Shown piece after piece: positions 9,609-19,719 of a stretch of DNA of 64,000 nt. Positions within the stretch are counted from its first letter, which is position 1; each line of letters begins with the position of its first letter. The stretch is from Halopseudomonas formosensis (GTDB taxonomy: Bacteria > Pseudomonadota > Gammaproteobacteria > Pseudomonadales > Pseudomonadaceae). The notes beneath the pieces are model-generated. The model worked only from the letters and a program-made list of their open reading frames with translations. It was not told the origin of the DNA and ran no database searches. The stretch lies in contig NZ_FOYD01000006.1 in the NCBI RefSeq assembly GCF_900115905.1, positions 111,573 through 175,572 on the forward strand, in the 5' to 3' direction. The translations under genes were made by a program, and so were the position numbers.

Positions 9609-9761
9609 ATGTGGAAACCCAACCCCGGTCCCCATCACAACCCGAGCGGCAACTCCACCTTCTGGTGGTGCCGCCCCTTTGCCGCTCAGGATGATCCGCT
9701 GTGCCGGATCAACCGCCATCAGCCCCTGCCGGCCTGGCGACGCAAGGCACTGCTCAAGTAG
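9609..9761 (+). CDS. Small conserved-looking protein of unknown function (50 residues)
   Basis: A 50-residue frame starts at ATG 9609, 14 bp after the CDF-like stop, with a good ribosome-binding site (caggag at 9595-9600). It encodes a Trp/His/Pro-rich peptide containing STFWWCRPF and ending PAWRRKALLK, without a membrane helix. The spacing, the Shine-Dalgarno sequence and the position as third gene of the lipoprotein/CDF-like run support expression. No family is recognised. Confidence 0.5.
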   Translation: MWKPNPGPHHNPSGNSTFWWCRPFAAQDDPLCRINRHQPLPAWRRKALLK

Positions 9762-9850
9762 GCATCTGACAGGCACCGGCGTGCTACCATTGCGCGCCGG
9801 TGCCGCAACCAAGGCGGCGCCCGTTTCCATGTAACGATACGGACCTGCCC

Positions 9851-11071
9851 GTGCACGCCCCCACTCTGAGTTTCGATGTTGTCATCATCGGCGCCGGCGC
9901 CTCCGGCCTGATGTGCGCCGCCACCGCCGGTCAGCGCGGCCGGCGGGTACTGGTACTGGAAAAGGCCAACAAGCCCGGCAAGAAGATTCTCATGTCCGGT
10001 GGCGGGCGCTGCAACTTCACCAACTACCAGGTCGAAGCGGACAACTTCATATCGGCCAACCCGCACTTCTGCAAGGCAGCGCTCAAGCGCTACACCCAGT
10101 GGGACTTCATCAGCCTGATCGAACGCCACGCCGTCGAATACGAAGAGCGCCGGCATTCCCAGCTGTTCTGCCGGCATTCGGCACGGGATGTGCTCAACAT
10201 GCTGCTGGACGAATGTGCCGCTGCCGGCGTGGAGATCCGTACCCATTGCGAACTGCTGCAGGTCAGCGCACTGGATTCGCAGCACCTTCGCTACCGTCTT
10301 GAGCTGCGCCAGGGCCAGCAACCGCTGCGCATCGAGTGCCACTCGCTGGTGGTGGCCAGCGGCGCCCTGTCCATTCCCACCCTCGGCGGCAGCGGTATCG
10401 GCTACCAGATTGCCGAGCAGTTCGGTCTGTCGGTGACGCCGCGACGCGCCGGATTGGTGCCCTTCATGTTCAGTGACAGCATGAAGGGTCTCTGCGAACG
10501 CCTGTCCGGGCTGGCGCTGGAAGTCGAAGCCAGCTGCAACGGCCAGAGCTTCACCGAGAACATGCTGTTCACCCACCGGGGAATAAGTGGTCCGGCCATT
10601 CTGCAGATCTCCAGCTACTGGCACCCCGGCGACAGCCTGACCCTGGATCTGCTGCCCGGGATCGACGCTGCCCAGTGGCTGCGGGAAGCCAAGCAGCTGC
10701 AGGCCCGCCAGCTGCTCAGGACGGTACTTGCCGAGAAGCTGGGACGAGCCCTGGTCACCGAGCTGCAACAGCTCTGGTGGCCGGAGGCGGCGGACAAACC
10801 CCTGGCCGAGTTCAGTGACCGCCAGTTGCTGCACATCGCCGGCCAGCTCAATGGTTGGGTCATCAAGCCTTCGGCCACCGAAGGCTACCGTACCGCCGAG
10901 GTGACCCTGGGTGGCGTGGATACCGCCGCCATCAGTTCGCGCACCATGGAAGCCCGTGACTGCCCCGGGCTCTACTTCATCGGCGAAGTGCTGGACGTCA
11001 CCGGTCACCTGGGCGGGTTCAATTTCCAGTGGGCCTGGTCATCCGGCTACAGTGCCGGACTGGCAGTCTGA
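9851..11071 (+). CDS. NAD(P)/FAD-dependent oxidoreductase, HI0933/YhiN (BaiN-like) family
   Basis: The protein begins with the FAD-binding Rossmann motif VVIIGAGASGLMCA, followed by PGKKILMSGGGRCNFTN, which is characteristic of the HI0933/YhiN flavoprotein family. The C-terminal GEVLDVTGHLGGFNFQWAWSSG closes the FAD site. Related enzymes reduce C=C or related bonds, but the physiological substrate of this branch is unknown. I take GTG 9851 as start (406 residues) because the N-terminus then aligns with the family; GTG 9800 would add a basic tail without family support. Its 3' end overlaps the convergent lnt-like gene by 25 bp. Confidence 0.85.
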   Translation: MHAPTLSFDVVIIGAGASGLMCAATAGQRGRRVLVLEKANKPGKKILMSGGGRCNFTNYQVEADNFISANPHFCKAALKRYTQWDFISLIERHAVEYEERRHSQLFCRHSARDVLNMLLDECAAAGVEIRTHCELLQVSALDSQHLRYRLELRQGQQPLRIECHSLVVASGALSIPTLGGSGIGYQIAEQFGLSVTPRRAGLVPFMFSDSMKGLCERLSGLALEVEASCNGQSFTENMLFTHRGISGPAILQISSYWHPGDSLTLDLLPGIDAAQWLREAKQLQARQLLRTVLAEKLGRALVTELQQLWWPEAADKPLAEFSDRQLLHIAGQLNGWVIKPSATEGYRTAEVTLGGVDTAAISSRTMEARDCPGLYFIGEVLDVTGHLGGFNFQWAWSSGYSAGLAV

Positions 11072-12669
11072 GACCGGCTGCGCCAGAGCGCCCCCAGAAT
11101 CAGCAGTCCCAGCAGGCAGGTCGCCCCATGGATGAAAAGCCGCGGATGACGACTGAAGAAGCTGCCACCGGAGGCCGCATCGAAGGGCACCCGCACCAGC
11201 AGCTCGTCCGCATTGAAGGCCTGGCCCTCACCGAGAATCCGCCCATGGGGTGCAGCCACCACCGAGGGGCCATTGTTGATCAGATGGGCCATCGGCAGGC
11301 GGTTCTCCACCGCGCGCAGGATCGACATGTTGGCGTGGTGCCGGGGCTGAGTGCTCTCACCGAACCAGTTGTCCTGGGACAGGAACAGCAGCATCTTGCC
11401 GGCACCGTCGGCACCTACCGCAGCGGCTACGAAGTCGGCAAAGGCCGCCTCGTAGCAGACCATGGGCATGACCCTCATGCCTGCCGCCGGAAATTCCACA
11501 TGGGCCTCCCCGGCACCCAGGGGCCGCAGGAACTCGCCGAACACCCGGTCATTGATCGGGCGCAGCCAGGACCATGACCAGGGCGGCGGCAGATACTCGC
11601 CGAAGGGCATGCGCAGCATCTTGCGGTATCGGGCCGCCAGCTCACCCTCGGCATCCAGCAGCGCCACCGTGTTGTAGCTGATTCGCTCGCTGCCCTGCCA
11701 CTGGCGCTCGACATCATGGAAGATCAGCGGCACCCCCCGGCGAGACACCTCCCGGGCATAGGCCTGGCGTACGCTGTAGGTGTCGAAATAGCCCTTGTAA
11801 CGGGCCTCCGGCCAGGCCACCCACTGGGCGCCCGCCTCGATCAGCCGCCGGGTCGCTTCCATCTCCTGGGGAAACTCCCGGGTGAAGCCAGGCGCCGGAG
11901 GGGGAATATCCAGGGTGATGGGGTCATTGGGCTGGACCAGCCCGATGCGCAGCGTTTCCCAGTCATGCATCCGCCGATCCCAGTCCTGCAGACTGATGAC
12001 GCCGTAGCCGAGCCACAGCAGCAGGGCGATCCAGGCGATGCGGTTGGCCATCGCCGACCGTGGCCCATCCCGGGTCAGCATCCGGTACAGCAGCACCGCG
12101 AACAGCGCCATTACCGCGTCCAGGCCGGCGGCGCCGGTCCATTCCACCGCCTGCAGCGCCGGCAGAAACTGCACCTGACCATCGGCAAAGTGGGTCTTGA
12201 ACAGCATCGGATAGAACGCCATCACCACCACCAGCGACAGCGGGAAGGCCAGCAGCTCCCAGCCACCCAGCCGGCGCACCAGCCAGCGATAGAGCATGCT
12301 GGTCAGGCCCAGGGTCAACCCCAGGTAGCTCCAGAACAGCGCCGCCAGCACCAGGCTCAGGCCGGGGTTGACCTGCTTGAGGTTGATCATGAACTGGGCC
12401 AGCCAGTAGCTGCCCCCGGCAAAACACAGGGTGCCGGCAACCCAGCCCAGCAGCAGTCCCATGCCCGGGCCGGCCCCCCGCAGGGCATAGAGCAGCGGCA
12501 CCCAGCCCAGCCATCCGCTCCAGAACAGCTGATTGTTCAGCCAGGGCACACAGAGCATCAGACCGCTGAGTGCGGCCAGCAGCAGACGCAGCAGCAGCGA
12601 TCGGTACCCAGCCTGCAGTCGGTCGATCAGGGCCGGCTGCGCTGGCAGAGGGGAACTGGTAGGCAGCAT
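11047..12669 (-). CDS. Apolipoprotein N-acyltransferase or Lnt-like paralogue
   Basis: The 540-residue protein has an N-terminal block of about six membrane helices followed by a CN-hydrolase (nitrilase) domain, as in Lnt, which adds the third acyl chain to lipoproteins. The catalytic triad positions are present: E in VAWPEARYK, K in KMLRMPFGEYLP and C in VCYEAAF. The start at 12669 (MLPTSSPLP) precedes the first helix; the open frame extends further upstream without family features. The housekeeping lnt of pseudomonads normally sits beside ybeX/ybeY/miaB, so this copy, divergent from a PlsC-type acyltransferase gene, may be a paralogue (inference). Confidence 0.75.
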   Translation of the reverse strand: MLPTSSPLPAQPALIDRLQAGYRSLLLRLLLAALSGLMLCVPWLNNQLFWSGWLGWVPLLYALRGAGPGMGLLLGWVAGTLCFAGGSYWLAQFMINLKQVNPGLSLVLAALFWSYLGLTLGLTSMLYRWLVRRLGGWELLAFPLSLVVVMAFYPMLFKTHFADGQVQFLPALQAVEWTGAAGLDAVMALFAVLLYRMLTRDGPRSAMANRIAWIALLLWLGYGVISLQDWDRRMHDWETLRIGLVQPNDPITLDIPPPAPGFTREFPQEMEATRRLIEAGAQWVAWPEARYKGYFDTYSVRQAYAREVSRRGVPLIFHDVERQWQGSERISYNTVALLDAEGELAARYRKMLRMPFGEYLPPPWSWSWLRPINDRVFGEFLRPLGAGEAHVEFPAAGMRVMPMVCYEAAFADFVAAAVGADGAGKMLLFLSQDNWFGESTQPRHHANMSILRAVENRLPMAHLINNGPSVVAAPHGRILGEGQAFNADELLVRVPFDAASGGSFFSRHPRLFIHGATCLLGLLILGALWRSRSQTASPAL

Positions 12670-12820
12670 GGGTCGGCAATCCGGTACGGGTTCAGCCCCA
12701 TCCTTGCCCGTCAGGCGGTCGCAGGCAATACCCTGTCCGAGTGAATCGTGACCCCTGCCACAGTAACGCCCAAAGCCGCTATGCTTGGCCTCGTTTCTGA
12801 CCGTCGAGGAATAACACACC

Positions 12821-13720
12821 ATGCCCCACTGGTTGACCGGAACCCTGACCAGCCTGCTGGTCCTGCTCAATACCCTGATCGGGATCGGCCCGATGATGGT
12901 GCTTGCGGTGCTCAAGGTAGTGATTCCCCACCAGGGTTTCCGCCGCTGGAGTTCACGCTGGGTCATGTGGATTGCCGAAACCTGGGCCGAGACCAACAAG
13001 GCCATCTTCCGCCTGATGCTGCCGACGGTCTGGGACATCCGCTGCGATACTCCCCTGTACAGCGACCATTCCTACCTGGTGATCAGCAACCATCAGTCCT
13101 GGGTGGACATACCGGCACTGGTGCAGTCCTTCAACCGCAAGACGCCCTATTTCAAGTTCTTCCTGAAAAAGGAGCTGATCTGGGCGCCCTTTCTCGGGCT
13201 GGCCTTCTGGGCGCTGGATTACCCCTTCATGAAGCGCTACAGCAAGGCGCACCTGGAACGCCATCCCGAGGACCGGGGCAAGGATCTGGAAATCACCCGC
13301 CGCGCCTGCGAGAAGTTCCGCCACCTGCCGGTGACCGTGGTCAACTTCCTGGAAGGCACCCGCTTCACCCCGGCCAAGCATGCCGCCCAGCAATCCCCTT
13401 ACCGCCACCTGCTGCGGCCCAAGTCCGGTGGCATTGCCTTTGTCACCGCCGCGCTGGGCGAGCAAATGCGTTCGCTGCTGGATGTGACCATCGTCTATCC
13501 GGAGCAGACGCCGCCGGGCTTCTGGGCCCTGATCAGCGGTCGGGTACCCTATGTGCTGGTGGACATCCGCTCGCAGACGCTGCCGGCCGACCTCTTCCAT
13601 GGCGATTACAGCGAGGATCCGCAGTTCCGCGAGTACTTCCAGAACTGGGTCAACAGCATCTGGGATGCCAAGGATCAGCGTATCGCCGAACTGCGCGCGG
13701 CGCTGGGTACCCGCGGCTGA
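12821..13720 (+). CDS. PlsC-type acyltransferase, YihG-like
   Basis: The 299-residue protein contains the glycerolipid acyltransferase motifs NHQSWVD (H-x4-D catalytic box), YPFMKRYSK and VNFLEGTRFT (the EGTR motif), with hydrophobic helices at the N-terminus. The size and the LLNTLIGIGPMM start match the YihG/LCLAT-like branch that acylates lysophospholipids in the inner membrane. It is divergent from the Lnt-like gene across a 150-bp gap, so the two lipid acyltransferases may share a control region. dbpA follows 92 bp downstream. Confidence 0.88.
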   Translation: MPHWLTGTLTSLLVLLNTLIGIGPMMVLAVLKVVIPHQGFRRWSSRWVMWIAETWAETNKAIFRLMLPTVWDIRCDTPLYSDHSYLVISNHQSWVDIPALVQSFNRKTPYFKFFLKKELIWAPFLGLAFWALDYPFMKRYSKAHLERHPEDRGKDLEITRRACEKFRHLPVTVVNFLEGTRFTPAKHAAQQSPYRHLLRPKSGGIAFVTAALGEQMRSLLDVTIVYPEQTPPGFWALISGRVPYVLVDIRSQTLPADLFHGDYSEDPQFREYFQNWVNSIWDAKDQRIAELRAALGTRG

Positions 13721-13812
13721 GCCGGAAGGCTGCCGCGCCGGGGCGACCGGCGCCCGCCCATCGGGCGGGCGCATCTGCTACACTCCCCGCCCCTTCCCTG
13801 CAGGTCAATGAC

Positions 13813-15192
<1,380 letters not shown>

Positions 15193-15237
15193 GGCGTGGC
15201 GCAGCGTAGGTTTTCCAGGCTTCCCTCTGGGAAATCT

Positions 15238-15366
15238 CGAGCACCAGCTCGATGAGCGGACTGACACGCAGCGCATGCGCTGCCGACCCAACACCGCGCA
15301 CGCGCTGGTGCTCGTCCCTCCCTGGAGTGCTCGCCGCCACCCCGGGTGGCCGGGATGTAACCCGGC
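15238..15366. repeat. Intergenic hairpin-repeat cluster after dbpA
   Basis: The 183-bp convergent gap between dbpA and the membrane protein gene holds several palindromes. They are the 14-mer core CGAGCACCAGCTCG at 15238-15251, a perfect 16-bp palindrome GCAGCGCATGCGCTGC at 15268-15283, a partial reverse copy of the core near 15304, and a GCCGGG/CCCGGC stem at 15349-15366. The same elements recur in other gaps of this window, so they look like REP-type repeats that may also act as a bidirectional transcription end. Confidence 0.6.
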
Positions 15367-15375
15367 ACACCCATC

Positions 15376-15843
15376 TCAGCCCAGTACGCGCAGGCCGCGC
15401 TTGGCCTTGGGGCGGGTCAGTTGGCCGAACAGCCAGCTGCCGATGGCCACCGCCACGCAGAGGGCCAGCCACTGCCATCCACCTGCCGGGGTGGTGAGGC
15501 TCGGCAGCGTCAGCGGCAGTGCCGGCAGCAGCTTGTAAGCCGCCCAGATACCCCCTGCCCCGGCCAGCGCGAACAGCAGCCAGCGCCAGGGACGGAAGAT
15601 CCGCGCCAGCGCTTCGGCAATCGGCAGGGTTATCAGCAGGGTGACGGCCAGTATGGCCGCCAGGATCGGCAGCAGGCCGAGCAGCGCCGGCCAGCCGGCC
15701 GCCACGCGCTCGTTCAGGTCAAGGGGTGTCTCGGCCAGGGCGGCGATCTCGATCTGGGCCTGCACCAGGCCGCCCAGAATGGTCGCCACCACAACCGCCA
15801 GCAGATAGAAGGCGATGATGCGCAGTATCGCTATGGGTGACAT
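15376..15843 (-). CDS. Conserved membrane protein of unknown function
   Basis: The 155-residue protein has four hydrophobic segments (ILRIIAFYLLAVVVATILGGLV, WPALLGLLPILAAILAVTLLITL, WRWLLFALAGAGGIWAAYKLL, WQWLALCVAVAIGSWLFG) and a basic tail, so it is an inner-membrane protein. No function is recognised. It lies 3 bp downstream of the small gene at 15847 and in the same orientation as fba-pgk-epd-tkt; a pair of hypothetical genes beside fba is also found in Pseudomonas aeruginosa (from memory). Confidence 0.7.
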   Translation of the reverse strand: MSPIAILRIIAFYLLAVVVATILGGLVQAQIEIAALAETPLDLNERVAAGWPALLGLLPILAAILAVTLLITLPIAEALARIFRPWRWLLFALAGAGGIWAAYKLLPALPLTLPSLTTPAGGWQWLALCVAVAIGSWLFGQLTRPKAKRGLRVLG

Positions 15844-15846
15844 CGT

Positions 15847-16122
15847 TCAGTCCTTGTCAGGCAGATCCGGCAGGTTGCGCAGGGACTGCTCATAGCCCTC
15901 GAGGTCAAAGGGGGCGTCCTGCTCCAGCATCTGGTTGATATGAAAGGCCAGCACCTGAGCCATCAGGTCGAGACTGTCGGCGCGCTCATAACCCACCAGG
16001 GTCAGCTTGTTCAGCGTGGCCTGGGCAGCGGCGGGCGAACCGTCGGCCAGCTGGTTCTCGATCGCTTCCAGCAGCTTCTCGTGGGTGAAAGACTCGTCGG
16101 CTTCGTTATCGGCTTGGGACAT
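15847..16122 (-). CDS. Conserved small acidic protein of unknown function
   Basis: This is a 91-residue, soluble, strongly acidic protein (MSQADNEADES... ending NLPDLPDKD) predicted to be mostly helical. No motif or family function is recognised. Its position between fba and the four-helix membrane protein, and the 3-bp gap to the latter, suggest a two-gene unit. A repeat-rich stretch separates it from fba. Confidence 0.7.
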   Translation of the reverse strand: MSQADNEADESFTHEKLLEAIENQLADGSPAAAQATLNKLTLVGYERADSLDLMAQVLAFHINQMLEQDAPFDLEGYEQSLRNLPDLPDKD

Positions 16123-16174
16123 GCTTGGTCTCGTTGGTGTTCTGTTCCGGGTGGCACGGGGCTCCGAGGTTCAT

Positions 16175-16290
16175 CGAGCTGGTGCTCGAGGTTCAAGGCA
16201 AGCCCGGGCCGTCCCGGCGGGTGCGTTACGCCGCCAGCAGCGCATGCTGCGGGCTCGGCGAGCAGACGCTCGCCAACCCCGGCTGGAACG
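16175..16290. repeat. Hairpin repeats between fba and the small acidic protein gene
   Basis: The 174-bp gap holds the reverse-complement copy of the 14-mer core (CGAGCTGGTGCTCG, 16175-16188), a GCAGCGCATGCTGC palindrome near 16246, and paired GAGC/GCTC arms around 16259-16275. They resemble the elements at 15238-15366, 58718-58859 and 60129-60227. No promoter or gene is seen here. Confidence 0.5.
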
Positions 16291-16296
16291 CCCTGA

Positions 16297-17361
16297 TCAG
16301 TTGACCTTGGGGTCCAGCTCACCGCTTTCGTAACGCTGGTACATGGCTTCCAGACTGATCGGCTTGATCTTGGAAGCATTACCGGCGGTGCCGAAGGCTT
16401 CGTACCGGGCGATGCAGATATCGCGCATGGCCTTGACGGTTTCGCTGAAGAACTTGCGCGGGTCGAACTCGCTGGGGTGCTGCGCCATGTAGCGACGGAT
16501 GGCCCCGGTGGACGCCAGACGCAGGTCGGTATCGATATTGACCTTGCGCACGCCGTACTTGATGCCCTCGACGATCTCCTCGACCGGCACGCCGTAGGTT
16601 TCCTTGATGTCGCCGCCATACTCGTTGATGATCGCCAGCCACTCCTGGGGTACCGAGGAGGAGCCGTGCATCACCAGGTGGGTGTTGGGGATGCGCTCAT
16701 GGATCGCCTTGATGCGGTCGATGGCCAGGATGTCGCCGGTCGGTGGGCGGGTGAACTTGTAGGCGCCGTGGCTGGTGCCGATGGCGATGGCCAACGCGTC
16801 CACCTTGGTTTTCTTGACGAAGTCGGCGGCCTCCTCGGGGTCGGTCAGCATCTGGCTGTGATCCAGGGTACCCTCGGCACCGATGCCGTCTTCCTCGCCG
16901 GCCTGGCCGGTTTCCAGGCTGCCCAGGCAACCCAGTTCACCCTCTACGGAAACACCACAGGCGTGGGCCATTTCCACGGTGCGACGGGTTACGTCAACGT
17001 TGTACTCGTAGCTGGTCGGCGTCTTGCCGTCCTCGCCGAGCGAGCCATCCATCATCACCGAGGAGAAGCCCAGCTGGATCGAGCGCTGGCAGACGGCGGG
17101 GCTGGTGCCGTGGTCCTGGTGCATGCACACCGGGATATGCGGAAACTCCTCGATGGCGGCCAGGATGAGGTGGCGCAGGAAGGGTGCACCGGCGTACTTG
17201 CGGGCGCCGGCGGAGGCCTGCACGATCACCGGGGAGTCGGTCTTGTCAGCCGCTTCCATGATGGCCCGCATCTGTTCCAGGTTATTGACGTTGAAGGCCG
17301 GGACGCCGTAGCCGAACTCGGCGGCGTGGTCCAGCATCTGGCGCATGCTGATCAAAGCCAT
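16297..17361 (-). CDS. fba: Fructose-bisphosphate aldolase, class II
   Basis: This enzyme cleaves fructose 1,6-bisphosphate into dihydroxyacetone phosphate and glyceraldehyde 3-phosphate, or runs in reverse for gluconeogenesis. The 354-residue product has the class II features: the [11 protein letters not shown] metal site, [24 protein letters not shown] and [11 protein letters not shown]. It is the last of the tkt-epd-pgk-fba series. The start codon is preceded by ccggag, and a 103-bp gap with hairpins separates it from pgk, so it may also have its own promoter. Confidence 0.97.
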   Translation of the reverse strand: MALISMRQMLDHAAEFGYGVPAFNVNNLEQMRAIMEAADKTDSPVIVQASAGARKYAGAPFLRHLILAAIEEFPHIPVCMHQDHGTSPAVCQRSIQLGFSSVMMDGSLGEDGKTPTSYEYNVDVTRRTVEMAHACGVSVEGELGCLGSLETGQAGEEDGIGAEGTLDHSQMLTDPEEAADFVKKTKVDALAIAIGTSHGAYKFTRPPTGDILAIDRIKAIHERIPNTHLVMHGSSSVPQEWLAIINEYGGDIKETYGVPVEEIVEGIKYGVRKVNIDTDLRLASTGAIRRYMAQHPSEFDPRKFFSETVKAMRDICIARYEAFGTAGNASKIKPISLEAMYQRYESGELDPKVN

Positions 17362-17433
17362 GGTGATATTCTCCGGTTAACTGTATTCAATTCACTGCCG
17401 CGTAGCCTGCCGCAGCAGGCCCGTGGCTGCAAG

Positions 17434-17451
17434 TGCCCCGCGCGCGGGGCA
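17434..17451. repeat. Perfect 18-bp GC palindrome between pgk and fba
   Basis: TGCCCC-GCGCGC-GGGGCA is a perfect inverted repeat in the pgk-fba gap. A second small stem (CCTGC/GCAGG) lies at about 17406-17419. No U-tract follows in the pgk-to-fba direction, so it may be a processing or stability element and not a true terminator. Confidence 0.5.
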
Positions 17452-17464
17452 GGATAACGGTTGC

Positions 17465-18625
17465 TCAGTTACTGCGCTGTTGCAGTATCTCGACCGCCGG
17501 CAGCACCTTGCCCTCGACGAACTCGAGGAAGGCGCCACCGCCGGTGGAAATGTAGGAAATGCGATCGGCCACACCGTACTTGTCGATGGCTGCCAGGGTA
17601 TCGCCGCCGCCGGCAATGGAGAACGCCGGGCTCTCGGCAATGGCCTCGGCCAGCGCGCGGGTACCTTCGCCGAACTGGTCGAACTCGAACACCCCGACCG
17701 GGCCGTTCCACAGGATGGTACCCGAGGACTTGAGCAACTGGGCGAACTGTTCAGCGGTTTTCGGACCGATATCCAGAATCATGTCATCCGCGGCCACATC
17801 CTCGACCGCCTTGACCGTGGCCTCGGCGTCCTCGGCAAAGGCCTTGGCCACCACCACATCCACCGGCAGGGGTACGCTGACCTTTTCGGCGATGGCGCGG
17901 GCGGTATCCACCAGATCCGCCTCGTACAGGGACTTGCCCACCGGCAGACCGGCCGCAGCAAGGAAGGTATTGGCGATGCCGCCACCGACGATCAGCTGGT
18001 CGCACTTCTCGGACAGGGCATTGAGCACATCCAGTTTGGTCGACACCTTGGAGCCGGCAACGATGGCGGCCATCGGCTTGGCCGGCTTGTCCAGCGCCCG
18101 GGCCAGGGCCTCCAGCTCGGCTGCCAGCAGCGGGCCGGCGCAGGCGGTGGCGGCGAATTTGGCTACACCGTGGGTGGAGGCCTGGGCACGGTGGGCGGTA
18201 CCGAAGGCGTCCATGACGAAGACATCACAGAGGCCAGCGTATTTCTGCGCCAGCTCATCGGTGTTCTTCTTCTCGCCGGTGTTGAAGCGCACGTTCTCCA
18301 GCAGTACCAGCTCGCCCGGCTGCACCTGCACGCCGCCGAGGTAGTCACGCACCAGCGGGACGTCACGGTCCAGCGCCTTGCTCAGGTACGCGGCGACCGG
18401 TGCCAGGCTGTTCTCCTCACTGAACACGCCCTCTTCCGGGCGACCCAGGTGTGAGCAGACCATGACCGCTGCACCCTTTTCCAGCGCCAGGCGGATGGTC
18501 GGCAGTGCGGCCAGGATGCGCGCATCGCTGGCGACCTGGCCATTCTTGACCGGGACGTTGAGATCTTCACGAATCAGAACCCGCAACCCGTTCAGGTCGA
18601 GTGCCTCCATGGTCAGTACCGGCAT
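17465..18625 (-). CDS. pgk: Phosphoglycerate kinase
   Basis: Pgk interconverts 1,3-bisphosphoglycerate + ADP and 3-phosphoglycerate + ATP. The 386-residue product has [15 protein letters not shown] at the start, the substrate-binding [31 protein letters not shown], and the nucleotide-site GGGDTLAAI near the C-terminus. It sits 39 bp downstream of epd in the same direction, as in other pseudomonads. Confidence 0.97.
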   Translation of the reverse strand: MPVLTMEALDLNGLRVLIREDLNVPVKNGQVASDARILAALPTIRLALEKGAAVMVCSHLGRPEEGVFSEENSLAPVAAYLSKALDRDVPLVRDYLGGVQVQPGELVLLENVRFNTGEKKNTDELAQKYAGLCDVFVMDAFGTAHRAQASTHGVAKFAATACAGPLLAAELEALARALDKPAKPMAAIVAGSKVSTKLDVLNALSEKCDQLIVGGGIANTFLAAAGLPVGKSLYEADLVDTARAIAEKVSVPLPVDVVVAKAFAEDAEATVKAVEDVAADDMILDIGPKTAEQFAQLLKSSGTILWNGPVGVFEFDQFGEGTRALAEAIAESPAFSIAGGGDTLAAIDKYGVADRISYISTGGGAFLEFVEGKVLPAVEILQQRSN

Positions 18626-18664
18626 GTAGTGCTCCTTGTCCAGAGATTGGAAATTAACTGTTGT

Positions 18665-19717
18665 TCAGTCGCGGGCCGCCGCACCCTCAAGCTGCTGCAG
18701 CCAGTACTGCGCCACATCCAGCATGCGGTTGGCAAAGCCCCATTCGTTATCGAACCACACCAGCAGGTTGACCAGGCGCGGGCCGGCGACCCGGGTCAGA
18801 CTGCCGTCGATGATCGCGGAATGCGGATCATGGTTGAAATCACAGCTGGCGTGCTGCAGCTCGGTATAGCCCAGCAGGCCGGAATACTCAGACTCTGACG
18901 CCTGTTGCAGCAGCCGGTTCACTTCCTCGGCGCTGGTGTCACGACGGGTCTGCAGGGTGATGTCCAGCGCCGAGACGTTGACCGTGGGCACCCGCATGGC
19001 CTTGGCCTGCACCCGCCCGACCAGCTCCGGCAGCAGCCGCTCGATGCCCCGGGCCAGCCCGGTGGACACCGGGATCACCGACTGGAAGGCCGAGCGGGTG
19101 CGGCGCAGGTCCGCATGGTGGTAGGCGTCGATCACCGGCTGGTCGTTCATCGCCGAGTGGATGGTGGTGATGGACACCTGCTCCAGACCCAGCTCGCGGT
19201 TGAGCAGATGCAGCACCGGCACGCTGGCGTTGGTGGTGCAGGAGGCATTGGAGATCAGCCGCGCGCGCGGATTCAGGCTGTGGTGGTTGACGCCGTAGAC
19301 CAGGGTGGCATCCACCGCCTCGGCGTTGGCCATCGGCTGGGAGAACAGCACACGGGGTACACCGGCTTCGACGAAGCGGGCACCCTCGTCACGGCGGGTG
19401 TACTGCCCGGAGCATTCCAGCAGCAGGTCGATATCCAGCGCCGCCCAGTCCACCGCTTCGGGGGTGGACGCACAGAGCACCTTCACGCAGTGGCCGTTGA
19501 TGTGCAGGCAGTCGCCGTCGACCCGCACCTCACCGGGAAAGCGCCCGTGGGTAGAGTCGAAGCGGGTCAGGTACTCGACGCTGGCCTGATCGGCCAGATC
19601 GTTGAGGGCCACTATCTGCATGTCCTGCCCACCCCGCTCATGCAGGGCGCGCAACACACAGCGGCCGATACGGCCGTAGCCATTCAGGGCGATGCGATAG
19701 GGCCTGCCGCGCGACAT
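18665..19717 (-). CDS. epd: Erythrose-4-phosphate / glyceraldehyde-3-phosphate dehydrogenase
   Basis: The 350-residue enzyme has the NAD-binding start IALNGYGRIGRCVLRAL and the catalytic SNASCTTNASVPVL motif with its nucleophilic cysteine. The HHADLRRTRSAFQSVIP region fits the Epd/GapB branch, whose E. coli member oxidises erythrose 4-phosphate for pyridoxal phosphate synthesis. A glyceraldehyde 3-phosphate role is also possible. I choose ATG 19717, which lies 3 bp after the tkt stop; GTG 19723, overlapping that stop, is the alternative. The close spacing indicates cotranscription. Confidence 0.93.
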   Translation of the reverse strand: MSRGRPYRIALNGYGRIGRCVLRALHERGGQDMQIVALNDLADQASVEYLTRFDSTHGRFPGEVRVDGDCLHINGHCVKVLCASTPEAVDWAALDIDLLLECSGQYTRRDEGARFVEAGVPRVLFSQPMANAEAVDATLVYGVNHHSLNPRARLISNASCTTNASVPVLHLLNRELGLEQVSITTIHSAMNDQPVIDAYHHADLRRTRSAFQSVIPVSTGLARGIERLLPELVGRVQAKAMRVPTVNVSALDITLQTRRDTSAEEVNRLLQQASESEYSGLLGYTELQHASCDFNHDPHSAIIDGSLTRVAGPRLVNLLVWFDNEWGFANRMLDVAQYWLQQLEGAAARD

Positions 19718-19719
19718 GT

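Noticed and set aside
12748..13812. Upstream extension of dbpA by 355 codons
   Set aside because: It overlaps the acyltransferase gene in another frame and has no helicase features; GTG 13813 gives the normal length.
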